In this document: positions 1 through 8,755 of the stretch, piece after piece | Layout of the letters: each line of letters starts with the position of its first letter | How positions within the stretch are numbered: position 1 is the first letter of the stretch | Origin: Eshraghiella sp964405265 | GTDB lineage: Bacteria > Bacillota > Clostridia > Lachnospirales > Lachnospiraceae | Assembly: GCA_964405265.1 (NCBI GenBank) | Contig: CAYONC010000008.1 | Coordinates: 18,345-82,344 of the forward strand | Direction of reading: 5' to 3' | Length of the DNA stretch: 64,000 bases | The notes under the pieces: generated by a model | What the model was told of the DNA's origin: nothing | The model's input: only the letters and a program-made list of their open reading frames with translations | Database searches by the model: none | Position numbers and translations under genes: made by a program

Positions 1-1
1 A

Positions 2-817
2 TACAGAGGTCTGATAACACTTACGGAAGCCCTCGGCTACTCCTCAAACGTTGTTGCATGGAAGCTGTTTGAACAGCTGACACCTGCAGCGGGAATGAAG
101 TATCTTCATGATATGAATTATCAAAAAATAACGGTTGATGACAATAATCAGGCGGCAAGCATCGGCGGCTTTACATACGGAGTATCTCCCGTGGAGCTGG
201 CTTCAGGATATGCTGCACTGGAAAACGACGGAATATACAGGGAGCCTACCTGTGTATTACGGATAACTGACGCATCCGGGAAGAATATAGTGAATAATCC
301 GGGAGAAGGGTATGAGGTTTATACGGAAGAAGCATCGCGGATGGTAACCAAAATGATGGAATGGGGTGTAAACAACGGTATACTTCAGCAGGCAAAGCTT
401 GAGAATGCAGTAGTTGCGGCAAAATCAGGAACAACCAATGACAGCAGGGACGGATGGCTTGCCGGATATTCAAAATATTATACAACAGTTGTATGGGTAG
501 GGTGCGATATGCCTAAATCCGTCGAAGGTCTTTATGGAGGAACATATCCGCTTAATATATGGAAAAAATTTATGAGCAGTATACATGAAGGGCTTGAATT
601 AAAAGAATTCCCGGATTATCAGACAGAGATTACGGAAGAAAAGGACTATCCTTATGAGGATGACAAAAAACCGACGGAAAGCCAGACAGCACCGGGAGGA
701 GCCAATCTTAATATCGGGGATGGTGATACCAATCATGATGTTGATGTAGATGGAAGAGGAGACAAGGATGTTAATGTAGACGGTATGGGAGATAAGGATT
801 ATACGCTGAATTATTAA
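2..817 (+). CDS. Class A penicillin-binding protein, C-terminal transpeptidase part (5' end outside window)
   Basis: The frame is open from the window edge, so only the last 271 residues are seen. They hold two of the three active-site motifs of penicillin-binding transpeptidases: an SSN (SxN) motif near residue 20 and a KSGTT (KTG-type) motif near residue 142; the catalytic SxxK lies upstream. The GGFTYGVSPVELASGYAAL stretch is typical of PBP1A/PonA-type enzymes, which cross-link peptidoglycan outside the membrane. After the fold comes an acidic tail of about 60 residues with a repeated DVDVDG / DVNVDG pattern, low complexity and probably disordered. Class A rather than class B is inferred from similarity and the tail, since the glycosyltransferase domain is not visible. 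Confidence 0.85.
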   Translation, partial: YRGLITLTEALGYSSNVVAWKLFEQLTPAAGMKYLHDMNYQKITVDDNNQAASIGGFTYGVSPVELASGYAALENDGIYREPTCVLRITDASGKNIVNNPGEGYEVYTEEASRMVTKMMEWGVNNGILQQAKLENAVVAAKSGTTNDSRDGWLAGYSKYYTTVVWVGCDMPKSVEGLYGGTYPLNIWKKFMSSIHEGLELKEFPDYQTEITEEKDYPYEDDKKPTESQTAPGGANLNIGDGDTNHDVDVDGRGDKDVNVDGMGDKDYTLNY

Positions 818-860
818 AAAGAGTAAAACCTGCCTGATTATCCGGTGGGTTTTACTCTTT
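818..860. terminator. Bidirectional intrinsic terminator between the PBP gene and prs
   Basis: A perfect 13-bp stem (818-830 with 848-860, AAAGAGTAAAACC) starts right after the PBP stop codon. The arm ends give T-runs on both strands, so it can end the PBP transcript and the minus-strand dnaD-dnaC-prs transcript, whose last stop is at 882. Confidence 0.85.
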
Positions 861-881
861 GGAGGTATTTATATCCTTTAT

Positions 882-2054
882 TTAAAAGGAGTTTTTATAT
901 TCATCAACACACTTATTGATTCTGTCAACAGGATTTAAGAGACTGCTGATTGAATCATCATGGTTGAGTGTGTCAATAAGAAGTGCGATATATTTACTCA
1001 TGTCAACGTTAATGTAATATTCCTTACTTAAAAGCTCAGGCGTCTGGTAGACCAGATTGGTTGTAAGGATTTTGTCAAAAAGTCCTTCGTTATATGCTTC
1101 ATCAAATTTCTCAAAGCCGTTGGTGAAAAGTCCGAAGGTTGCAGCAAGGAATATACGCTTTGCCTTTCTCTTCTTGAGTTCTCTTGCGACATCAAGCATA
1201 CTTTCTCCTGATGAAATCATATCGTCTATGATGAATACGTCTTTTCCTTCAACGGATGTCCCCAGAAATTCATGTGCAACGATAGGATTACGTCCGTTTA
1301 CGATTCTGGAATAATCACGTCTCTTATAGAACATACCCATGTCAAGACCAAGCACGTTGGAATAATATACGGCACGTCCCATTGCACCTTCATCCGGGCT
1401 GATAATCATCATGCTGTCGCTGTCAATTTTCAAATCCTTAATATTATGAAGAAGTGCCTTAATAAACTGATATACAGGCTGAACGGTCTCGAATCCGTTT
1501 AACGGAATGGCATTCTGTACTCTCGGATCATGTGCATCAAAGGTTATGATGTTGTCCACTCCCATTGATACAAGTTCCTGAAGGGCGAATGCACAATCAA
1601 GGGATTCCCTGCCGCTTCTCTTATGCTGTCTGCTTTCATAGAGGAAAGGCATGATTACGGTTATTCTTCTTGCTTTGCCTCCCACGGCGGCAATAATTCT
1701 CTTGAGGTCCTGATAATGGTCATCAGGAGACATATGGTTGGTCTGACCGCACAGAGAATATGTCAGACTGTAATTACATACGTCAACGAGAATATATAAA
1801 TCATATCCGCGGACTGATTCATTAATCATACCCTTGGCTTCGCCGGAACCAAAACGCGGCACGGATGTACTGACAATATAATTATCCTTCTGGTAACCTG
1901 AAAAGGCTATGGTGGATTTGTGTTCACTTTCTCTTTCCTTTCGCCATTTAACGATATAATCGTTAATGTTCCTGCCGAGTTCTTCACATCCACGAAGATT
2001 GATAAGCCCGAGGGCACCAACCGGAATGGTATCAAGCTCGCGATCGTTCTGCAT
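882..2054 (-). CDS. prs: Ribose-phosphate pyrophosphokinase (PRPP synthetase), long form
   Basis: Makes PRPP from ribose 5-phosphate and ATP for nucleotide, histidine and tryptophan synthesis; cytosolic. The PRPP-binding loop VFIIDDMISSGESM lies near residue 280, the flexible catalytic loop FLYESRQHKR near 140, and FDAHDPRVQNA near 172. At 390 residues it is longer than the usual ~315, with an extended N-terminus and C-terminus, a form I associate with clostridial genomes. It is the last gene of a minus-strand operon, 13 bp after the helicase loader gene. Whether a classical short Prs also exists cannot be judged from this window. Confidence 0.9.
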   Translation of the reverse strand: MQNDRELDTIPVGALGLINLRGCEELGRNINDYIVKWRKERESEHKSTIAFSGYQKDNYIVSTSVPRFGSGEAKGMINESVRGYDLYILVDVCNYSLTYSLCGQTNHMSPDDHYQDLKRIIAAVGGKARRITVIMPFLYESRQHKRSGRESLDCAFALQELVSMGVDNIITFDAHDPRVQNAIPLNGFETVQPVYQFIKALLHNIKDLKIDSDSMMIISPDEGAMGRAVYYSNVLGLDMGMFYKRRDYSRIVNGRNPIVAHEFLGTSVEGKDVFIIDDMISSGESMLDVARELKKRKAKRIFLAATFGLFTNGFEKFDEAYNEGLFDKILTTNLVYQTPELLSKEYYINVDMSKYIALLIDTLNHDDSISSLLNPVDRINKCVDEYKNSF

Positions 2055-2067
2055 AATAATGGTCCTC

Positions 2068-3048
2068 CTATTTGTTAGTTAATCTTATGTCATCTCCTAT
2101 CAGTCCTATTATCTCATAGGAACTGGAGATACGTGAGAATATTCTCTCAGAATATGTATTCATCAACTGCGAGAGCGAAAAATTGGTTGAAATAATCGTT
2201 GAACGATTATGGAGCAGACGCCTGTTGATGCAGTAAAATAACCTGGAATTGGTATAAGCATTGGTAAGTTCAGTACCAAGGTCGTCTATAATTAACAGGT
2301 CACTCTCTATAATTTGCATTGAAATATCTGAATTGTCAAGAGCAGAATTATCAAAGTATTCGCTTTTTGAGGAAAAATATTCAAAAAGCTCAACTGCGGA
2401 CAGGTACAGAACACTCCCTGATGAATTCAATATCTCCCTTGCAATGCAGTTGGTAAGAAATGTCTTGCCGACTCCTGTCGCACCGATAAGGAGAATATTA
2501 TGCCCGGAAGGAAATTCACGTATAAAACGCCGGCATTTCTCTACGGCAAGCTTCATTGTGGCACGCGGAGTAAGTCCGGTACCCGGGTCCTTAACCGTAT
2601 CAGAAAAAAGATTATAATCAAAATTGTCAAAATTTTCTCTTTCGAGAATATCCTTAATGTTGGACTGTCTGTACAGAAGGTCTATCTCTGCCTGCTTAAA
2701 GCAGCGGCATTTCCTGTTATTAATTAATCCTGTATCGCGGCAGTCAGGACATACATATGAAGGAGAAAGATAATCCTCAGGATAGCCGTATTCCGTAAGG
2801 AGTGACTTCATCCGGCCGGTAAGACCGGCGATTGAAGAATTAAGTGTATCCAAAAGGGATGTATCGCCCTTAAGTCCTGCTTTCGCGGCAGATACTGAAA
2901 GCTCCGAAACGGTATCGGCACATTCCCTGTATGAAGGTATCATATTCATAACTTCAACGGTTTTGCGTGCGGTTTCTTCACTGTTCCTGAACTGACGCTG
3001 ATGATATATGTTCATTATCTCATCATATTGTGCATTGGTTAGTGCCAA
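2068..3048 (-). CDS. dnaC: DnaC/DnaI-type replicative helicase loader ATPase
   Basis: An AAA+ ATPase of the IstB/DnaC family, 326 residues. Walker A GATGVGKT is at 189-196 and Walker B LLIIDDLG at 251-258. Before the AAA+ fold is a Cys cluster (C100, C103, C114, C116) of the zinc-binding kind seen in DnaI/DnaC loaders, and the N-terminus is helical. The gene follows a DnaD-domain gene by 18 bp, the usual clostridial pairing for primosome assembly: DnaD remodels origin DNA and the loader places the DnaB helicase. An IS21 IstB protein is unlikely because no transposase is nearby and the Cys cluster is present. Confidence 0.85.
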   Translation of the reverse strand: MALTNAQYDEIMNIYHQRQFRNSEETARKTVEVMNMIPSYRECADTVSELSVSAAKAGLKGDTSLLDTLNSSIAGLTGRMKSLLTEYGYPEDYLSPSYVCPDCRDTGLINNRKCRCFKQAEIDLLYRQSNIKDILERENFDNFDYNLFSDTVKDPGTGLTPRATMKLAVEKCRRFIREFPSGHNILLIGATGVGKTFLTNCIAREILNSSGSVLYLSAVELFEYFSSKSEYFDNSALDNSDISMQIIESDLLIIDDLGTELTNAYTNSRLFYCINRRLLHNRSTIISTNFSLSQLMNTYSERIFSRISSSYEIIGLIGDDIRLTNK

Positions 3049-3066
3049 GACGGAATCCTCCTGTTA

Positions 3067-4146
3067 TCAGTTGTTAATGAGCTTCTTTTCAAGCTCTTCA
3101 AAATTATATGTACGCTGGCTGAAATTATTAAAGCGGTTATTAACGGCCGGCGGCTGTGAATTGCCGGAGGATACCGGTATTGTTATCTTCGCACGGAAGC
3201 CGGCATCAAGTGTTTTAAGATCGTCAGGTGTGTGTACTCCGGCTGAACGCCACTTTTTAAGAATACCGTCAGCATATGAAAAATTAGGCTTGCCCATGGA
3301 AATAATGGTTCTTCTGCACGCTTCGCTGACCATGTCACTGTCAAACCCGTATTCATCAAACCAGCGGTTGATAAATTCCATTTCCACCGGGGTTATGTTC
3401 CTGTCCCCGATTCCGAACGTCTTGCTGACAATATAGGTTCTGTTGCTGCGTAATGCTGATTTCTCCTTTGCTTCAGCTACGGATGTAATTCCCTTCTCAT
3501 GCCATGCAAGTGCCACTGCTTCGATATAACGAAGCGAACGGTGATTGTTGGTGACGCAGTATTCAACCAGATATTCCGTAAGCTCAGCTGAAAAACCAAG
3601 CTCCTCATGTATATACAGGACAGTACCCATTTCCGTTGAAGTAAGGGGCTTGCCGACATATTTCTCTACAATGTACAGGAGCTGCTTCACATCCTCCTGT
3701 TCTTTCATGCGGCGTATCTTCGCCGGAGAATAAGAATGTGCAGAACCGGATGTCCTGCCCGGTGCGGAATTCTGCACGGTATCAACGGAGCTGCGTGAAC
3801 CGCTAACGGTATCGTCGGAGCTCCGGAAATCCTGAGCCGTCTCCGACTCAAGAGGAAGAAATGTAATGGAAGAAGCCTCGTCCGTATCTTCGTCGAAAAC
3901 AACATCCAGTACCTTAACGCTTACCCAGTACTTCAGTGCCCGTACGACATCCTTCTCCGTAAGGTTAAGCCTGTCCGCAATGTCTGAAACGGTAACACCC
4001 GCATCCGGAACGTCGGCACATCTTAACAGATACAGATATACCTTAACAAATTCTCCGTTGGCGTCACGCATATAAGTATCCAGAAATATGTTGGATACGC
4101 AGGTATCGTTATTCTTCCTGACCTGATTAAGCGTTAAGTGTTTCAT
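3067..4146 (-). CDS. DnaD domain protein (replication initiation)
   Basis: A 359-residue protein with an N-terminal winged-helix-like region (about 1-90, including VTVSDIADRLNLTEKDVVRAL) and two DnaD-like helical C-terminal domains (about 130-215 and 225-310, ending with the YADGILKKWRSAGV signature of the DnaB_2/DnaD family). A Ser/Thr-rich low-complexity linker sits near residues 105-130. Known relatives bind DNA and help load the helicase at oriC or at restarting forks. It is first in the operon with dnaC and prs, and a TATAAT with an upstream TG lies about 35 bp before the ATG. Confidence 0.85.
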   Translation of the reverse strand: MKHLTLNQVRKNNDTCVSNIFLDTYMRDANGEFVKVYLYLLRCADVPDAGVTVSDIADRLNLTEKDVVRALKYWVSVKVLDVVFDEDTDEASSITFLPLESETAQDFRSSDDTVSGSRSSVDTVQNSAPGRTSGSAHSYSPAKIRRMKEQEDVKQLLYIVEKYVGKPLTSTEMGTVLYIHEELGFSAELTEYLVEYCVTNNHRSLRYIEAVALAWHEKGITSVAEAKEKSALRSNRTYIVSKTFGIGDRNITPVEMEFINRWFDEYGFDSDMVSEACRRTIISMGKPNFSYADGILKKWRSAGVHTPDDLKTLDAGFRAKITIPVSSGNSQPPAVNNRFNNFSQRTYNFEELEKKLINN

Positions 4147-4180
4147 GTCCGACTGCTCCTTTTAGCGTGTGAATGTTGTC

Positions 4181-4190
4181 ATTATAACAC
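4181..4190 (-). promoter_or_regulatory. Extended -10 promoter of the dnaD-dnaC-prs operon
   Basis: On the minus strand a perfect TATAAT (plus 4181-4186) is preceded by TGT, an extended -10. No good -35 is seen at 17 bp, which fits extended -10 promoters. The remaining 4191-4262 stretch before murC holds nothing recognisable. Confidence 0.55.
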
Positions 4191-4262
4191 AGCATTTTTC
4201 AAAAGAGAACAATAAAGCGGCAATTTTAAAAAAGTTGTGGAAAATGTGGAAATGGGGGATAA

Positions 4263-5645
4263 CTATCGGGTGGAAACAAGTGCATCTCCAAGCTCCGTAA
4301 TATTTCCGGCCCCCATTGTAATCACAAGGTCATCCTTGCCGCATTTTTCGAGAATTATGCTGCGCATCTTATTAAAATCATGTTCCCAGATACATTCCGT
4401 TCCGTATCCGTTAACCAGTTTACATATGTCACCGGATGATATTCCGAGGTCATCCGTTTCCCTTGCCGCATATATGTCGGCAAGAATTACAAAATCTGCC
4501 CGGCTCAGTGACTTTGCAAAATCATCAAGAAAAGCACGCGTCCTTGTATAAGTATGAGGCTGAAAAACAACAACAAGACGGTTATGCGGATATCTTGCGG
4601 CACATTCCAGCGTTGCATTAATCTCATCAGGGTGGTGTGCATAATCATCTATGACGGTGATTCCGTTAACCGTACCCTTCTTTTCAAAACGCCTGTGTGT
4701 TCCGTGAAATCCGGAGAGGGCGGAGAGGATTACCTCTGTGGACACATTCATGACACGTGCCGCTGCAAAAGCCGCAATACTGTTATATATGTTGTGGAGT
4801 CCCGGTACACTGAGATGAACCGTGCCGAGGCAGCAGCCGTTATGCATAAGTCTGAATATTCCGCAGCCTTCGGAATCATATGAAATGCCTTCAGGGTAAT
4901 AACAGGCATCGGGCGTGCTGCCGACGGTAATGACATTACAGCGTGCCGCATCGTAAATATCTTTCACGTTATCAATATCGTTATTAATTATCAGGCATCC
5001 GTCTTCGGGAAGAAGACTGACATATTTTGAAAAAGAATTCCGTATGTCATGTATATCCTTGAAAAAGTCAAGGTGATCCTCACCTATGTTGAGGATGATT
5101 TCCATTGTCGGTCTGAATGAAAGAAAACTGTTGGTATATTCACATGCTTCCGTAATAAAGTTGTCTGAATGACCGAGTCTCAGATTGCCGCCGATTGACG
5201 GAAGTATTCCGCCAACTGAAACGGTAGGGTCACAGTCTCCGGCTATGAGGATTTCAGCCAGCATGGAGGTGGTTGTTGTCTTGCCGTGAGTTCCTGCAAC
5301 ACCGACTGACGTACCGTAATTCGCCATGATTTCTCCTAAAAGCTCAGCTCTTGTAAGCATTGGAATGCCGCGTGCCGCCGCCGCCGCGTATTCTTCATTA
5401 TCGGGACGGATGGCCGCCGTATATACTACAAGCTCCGTATCTCCGGTTATATTTTCCGCCTTCTGTCCGGCATAAACAGTTATGCCCCTGGCCGCAAGCT
5501 GCCCGGTAAGGTCGGAAACTCCCGTGTCGGAGCCTGAAACGGTAAACCCTTTTGAGTGAAGAATGTCTGCGAGGCCGCTCATGCTTATCCCGCCAATTCC
5601 TATAAAATGAACGTGAACCGGTTTGTTAAAATCTATAAGATACAT
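4263..5645 (-). CDS. murC: UDP-N-acetylmuramate--L-alanine ligase
   Basis: A cytosolic Mur ligase that adds L-Ala to UDP-MurNAc using ATP, the first peptide step of peptidoglycan synthesis. The N-terminal Rossmann-like part carries the MurC-specific HFIGIGGISMSGLA motif (14-27), the P-loop GTHGKTTT is at 118-125, the central NIGEDHLDFF motif near 186, and the C-terminal DDYAHHPDEI motif near 311 that distinguishes MurC. At 460 residues it is full length. It is monocistronic or last in its unit here, downstream of no other minus-strand gene. Confidence 0.95.
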   Translation of the reverse strand: MYLIDFNKPVHVHFIGIGGISMSGLADILHSKGFTVSGSDTGVSDLTGQLAARGITVYAGQKAENITGDTELVVYTAAIRPDNEEYAAAAARGIPMLTRAELLGEIMANYGTSVGVAGTHGKTTTTSMLAEILIAGDCDPTVSVGGILPSIGGNLRLGHSDNFITEACEYTNSFLSFRPTMEIILNIGEDHLDFFKDIHDIRNSFSKYVSLLPEDGCLIINNDIDNVKDIYDAARCNVITVGSTPDACYYPEGISYDSEGCGIFRLMHNGCCLGTVHLSVPGLHNIYNSIAAFAAARVMNVSTEVILSALSGFHGTHRRFEKKGTVNGITVIDDYAHHPDEINATLECAARYPHNRLVVVFQPHTYTRTRAFLDDFAKSLSRADFVILADIYAARETDDLGISSGDICKLVNGYGTECIWEHDFNKMRSIILEKCGKDDLVITMGAGNITELGDALVSTR

Positions 5646-5851
5646 AATAAACTCCTGAATATGTTTTTTCTATATTTTATACCACTTTAAGCAAAAAAGT
5701 AAATGCTTAAATGCCATACATTTTTAACATACACACGGAATATAAATGAGTATAAGGACATGCCGGCACGAATTTGGTAAAAATATACAAAAAATTATTC
5801 AGAAATAATGAAAATACAAGAAAATTACCAAAAACGACTTTAATTTGTGAA

Positions 5852-5867
5852 TATAATATGGTACAAT
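5852..5867 (+). promoter_or_regulatory. Candidate -10 elements for glgC-glgD-spoVG
   Basis: The 271-bp gap between murC and glgC (5646-5916) is AT-rich. It holds TATAAT at 5852-5857 and an extended TGG-TACAAT ending at 5867. Neither has a convincing -35, so the exact promoter is uncertain. Nothing else was recognised in the gap. Confidence 0.4.
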
Positions 5868-5916
5868 ACAGATATTGTTACAGAGACTAGAAAATAAATG
5901 GACTTGAGGTGAATGT

Positions 5917-7191
5917 ATGGTTAAAAAAGAAATGATTGCCATGTTACTGGCAGGCGGACAGGGAAGCAGGCTTGGTGTCCTTACCGCCAAGGTTGCCAAG
6001 CCGGCAGTTGCATTCGGAGGGAAATACAGAATAATTGATTTTCCGCTCAGCAACTGTATTAATTCGGGAATTGACACCGTGGGTGTACTTACCCAGTATC
6101 AGCCCCTGAGACTTAATACACATATCGGCATCGGTATTCCGTGGGATTTGGATAAGAACGTGGGCGGAGTAACGGTTCTTCCGCCATATGAGAGAAGCAC
6201 CAGCAGTGACTGGTACACGGGAACGGCTAATGCGATATACCAGAATCTTGATTATATGGAGATGTATAATCCGGATTACGTGCTTATACTTTCCGGAGAC
6301 CACATTTATAAGATGGATTACGAGATAATGCTTGATTATCACAAGGCAAGCAATGCCGACGTTACGATTGCGGCAATGCCTGTTCCGCTTGAAGAGGCAA
6401 GCCGGTTCGGTATTCTGATTACTGATGACAATAACAGGATTACCGAATTTGAGGAAAAGCCGGCTAATCCGAGAAGTAATCTTGCTTCCATGGGCATCTA
6501 TATTTTCAGCTGGAAAGTACTGAAGGAAGCACTTATAAGAATGAAGGACCAGAAGGGCTGTGATTTCGGTAAGCATATCATTCCGTACTGTTTTGAAAAC
6601 GGAAGCAGGATATTTGCATACGAATACAACGGCTACTGGAAGGATGTCGGAACACTGAGCTCTTACTGGCAGGCTAATATGGAGCTTATTGACATAGTGC
6701 CTGAATTTAATCTCTATGAGGAACTTTGGAAAATTTATACCAAGGCATATGCTCTTCCGCCGCAATACATATCAGGTTCTGCACGTGTGGAACGGAGTAT
6801 TGTCGGAGAAGCAAGTGAGATATACGGAACGGTGAGAAATTCCGTTATCGGAAGCGGAGTTGTGATTGAAGAAGGCGCGGAGGTTGTGGATTCAATCATA
6901 ATGCAGAATACGGTTATAGGCAGGAATGTTAAGATATACAAATCAATTATAGCTGAGAATGTTGAAATCGGAGACGGTGCGACAATCGGCGTGGGAGAAA
7001 TGGCGGAAAGTAAGCTTGATGTCAAGATATATGCGGCTGACATTGCAACCATAGGTGAGAATTCATACATTCCTCAGAATGTAACAATAGGCAAGAATAC
7101 GGCTATATCAGGTGTCACGGAACCGGCAGATTATCCTGACGGAGTACTTGAAAGCGGCGGATACATCATTAAGGCAGGTGAAGACAGATGA
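5917..7191 (+). CDS. glgC: Glucose-1-phosphate adenylyltransferase (ADP-glucose pyrophosphorylase), catalytic subunit
   Basis: Makes ADP-glucose from glucose 1-phosphate and ATP, the committed step of glycogen synthesis. The N-terminal nucleotidyltransferase motif LLAGGQGSRLGVLT (residues 10-23), the FPLSNCINSG motif, the SGDHIYKMDY metal/substrate motif near residue 127 and FEEKP near 190 are all present, followed by a C-terminal left-handed beta-helix of hexapeptide repeats (about 295-410). 424 residues is standard. It overlaps glgD by 4 bp, so the two are translationally coupled. A GAGGTG ribosome site precedes the ATG. Confidence 0.95.
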   Translation: MVKKEMIAMLLAGGQGSRLGVLTAKVAKPAVAFGGKYRIIDFPLSNCINSGIDTVGVLTQYQPLRLNTHIGIGIPWDLDKNVGGVTVLPPYERSTSSDWYTGTANAIYQNLDYMEMYNPDYVLILSGDHIYKMDYEIMLDYHKASNADVTIAAMPVPLEEASRFGILITDDNNRITEFEEKPANPRSNLASMGIYIFSWKVLKEALIRMKDQKGCDFGKHIIPYCFENGSRIFAYEYNGYWKDVGTLSSYWQANMELIDIVPEFNLYEELWKIYTKAYALPPQYISGSARVERSIVGEASEIYGTVRNSVIGSGVVIEEGAEVVDSIIMQNTVIGRNVKIYKSIIAENVEIGDGATIGVGEMAESKLDVKIYAADIATIGENSYIPQNVTIGKNTAISGVTEPADYPDGVLESGGYIIKAGEDR

Positions 7192-8309
7192 GAGCGGTAG
7201 GTATTATTTTAGCAGGCGGAAATAACAAAATGATGCGTGAATTGTCCAACAAAAGGGCAATCGCGGCAATGCCGATATGCGGAAGCTACAGAACCATTGA
7301 TTTTGCACTGAGCAACATGACCAACTCCCACATAGGAAAGGTTGCAGTCATAACACAGTATAATGCAAGATCGTTAAATGAACATCTCAGTTCATCAAAG
7401 TGGTGGGATTTCGGCAGGAAACAGGGCGGACTGTTTGTATTCAATCCGACAATTACCAATGAGAACAGTGTATGGTACAGAGGAACGGCGGATGCACTTT
7501 ATCAGAATCTTACATTTTTAAGAAACTGCCATGAGCCGTATGTCGTAATAGCATCCGGTGACGGTATTTACAAGCTGGATTACAACAAGGTACTTGAATA
7601 CCATATTGAGAAGAAAGCAGACATTACGGTGGTGGTGAAGAATCTTGATGAAACGGAGGATGCAAGACGGTTTGGTGTTGTTACCATGGATGAGGATTCA
7701 AGAATAACCGAATTTGAGGAGAAGCCGGTAACCACTTCAATAAAGACCGTTTCAACAGGAATTTATGTAATCCGAAGACGTCTTCTGATAGAACTTATCC
7801 AGAAGGCATATGACGAGGACAGATATGATTTTGTGAAAGACATTGTCATACGTTATAAGAATATTAAGAAGATATACGGATATACCCTTGATTCATACTG
7901 GAACAACATAGCAACCGCAGAATCATATTTTAAAACTAACATGGACTTCTTAAAACGTGATGTAAGGCAGTTTTTCTTCAAAGAATCCACGGATATATAT
8001 TCCAAGGTGGATGATCTTGCACCGGTTAAGTACAATCCGGGTTCTGAGGTCAGGAACAGTATTATATCAAGCGGGTGCATCATCAATGGAAAAGTAGAAG
8101 ATTCGGTTATATTTAAAAAGGTATATATTGGAAATAACTGCTATATCAAGAACTGTATTATACTGAATGATGTTCACATCGGAGACAATGCACATCTTGA
8201 GAACTGTATCGTTGAAAGCAGGGATACCATAAGAGCCAATACGGAGTACGTTGGACAAAACGGAGAAATCAAAATCGTTGTGGAGAAGAACGACAGATTT
8301 CCAATGTAG
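7188..8309 (+). CDS. glgD: GlgD, regulatory paralogue of ADP-glucose pyrophosphorylase
   Basis: Same two-domain plan as GlgC (nucleotidyltransferase then hexapeptide repeats) but 373 residues. The first loop is ILAGGNNKMMRELSNKRA, lacking the GQGSRL residues needed for catalysis; SGDGIYKLDY replaces the SGDH motif. In Firmicutes GlgD pairs with GlgC in a hetero-oligomer and raises its activity. The ATG overlaps the end of glgC (ATGA arrangement), and spoVG follows after 22 bp, so all three appear to share a transcript. Confidence 0.92.
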   Translation: MRAVGIILAGGNNKMMRELSNKRAIAAMPICGSYRTIDFALSNMTNSHIGKVAVITQYNARSLNEHLSSSKWWDFGRKQGGLFVFNPTITNENSVWYRGTADALYQNLTFLRNCHEPYVVIASGDGIYKLDYNKVLEYHIEKKADITVVVKNLDETEDARRFGVVTMDEDSRITEFEEKPVTTSIKTVSTGIYVIRRRLLIELIQKAYDEDRYDFVKDIVIRYKNIKKIYGYTLDSYWNNIATAESYFKTNMDFLKRDVRQFFFKESTDIYSKVDDLAPVKYNPGSEVRNSIISSGCIINGKVEDSVIFKKVYIGNNCYIKNCIILNDVHIGDNAHLENCIVESRDTIRANTEYVGQNGEIKIVVEKNDRFPM

Positions 8310-8331
8310 ATATAATGCGGGAGGAACACAC

Positions 8332-8598
8332 ATGCAGATTACGGATATCAGAATCAGAAAAATAACAAAAGAAGGCAAGCTGAAGGCTGTTGCGTCCATT
8401 ACCATTGATGATGAATTTGTTGTTCATGACATTAAGGTAATAGAGGGTGACAAGGGAATGTTCATTGCCATGCCGAGTAAAAAATCAACAGACGGGGAAT
8501 ATCGTGATATTGCCCATCCGATTAATTCTTCAACAAGGGAAGCCATTCAGGGCAGAATACTTGAAGCATATGAAAATGCATCAGGTGAAGAATTTTGA
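8332..8598 (+). CDS. spoVG: SpoVG family RNA-binding regulator
   Basis: 88 residues from the ATG at 8332, which has a GGGAGGA site; a longer upstream reading frame only runs into glgD. The sequence matches SpoVG: MQITDIRIRK start, AVASITIDDEFVVHDIKVIEG, GMFIAMPSKK and the FRDIAHPINS-like YRDIAHPINS signature. SpoVG is a small site-specific RNA/DNA-binding protein, first known from asymmetric septation in Bacillus and widespread in Firmicutes regardless of sporulation. Its placement after glgD is not the usual purR/glmU neighbourhood. An intrinsic terminator follows at 8635. Confidence 0.95.
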   Translation: MQITDIRIRKITKEGKLKAVASITIDDEFVVHDIKVIEGDKGMFIAMPSKKSTDGEYRDIAHPINSSTREAIQGRILEAYENASGEEF

Positions 8599-8634
8599 TA
8601 AAACAGAATAACTTATGGGTGTTATGAAATTAAA

Positions 8635-8676
8635 AGAATCTCATGCCGGGACAGCCGGCGGTGAGATTCTTTTTTC
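8635..8676 (+). terminator. Intrinsic terminator after spoVG
   Basis: Stem AGAATCTCA...TGAGATTCT extended inward by GCCGG/CCGGC, followed by six T residues (8670-8675). Confidence 0.85.
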
Positions 8677-8694
8677 ATTATGGAAGAGTTAATA

Positions 8695-8724
8695 TTGTAA
8701 AAAAAAAAAAAAATGTGTTATAAT
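8695..8724 (+). promoter_or_regulatory. Sigma-A promoter of galE
   Basis: TTGTAA (8695-8700), 18-bp spacer that is mostly a run of 13 A residues, then perfect TATAAT (8719-8724). The poly-A tract lies across the spacer and may bend the DNA. Confidence 0.7.
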
Positions 8725-8755
8725 CATCATAAATTTTGGGACAGGAGGAATGCAC

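Noticed and set aside
5944..6765. Long minus-strand open frame (273 codons) inside glgC
   Set aside because: It lies wholly opposite a well-matched glgC and has no ribosome site or family match.
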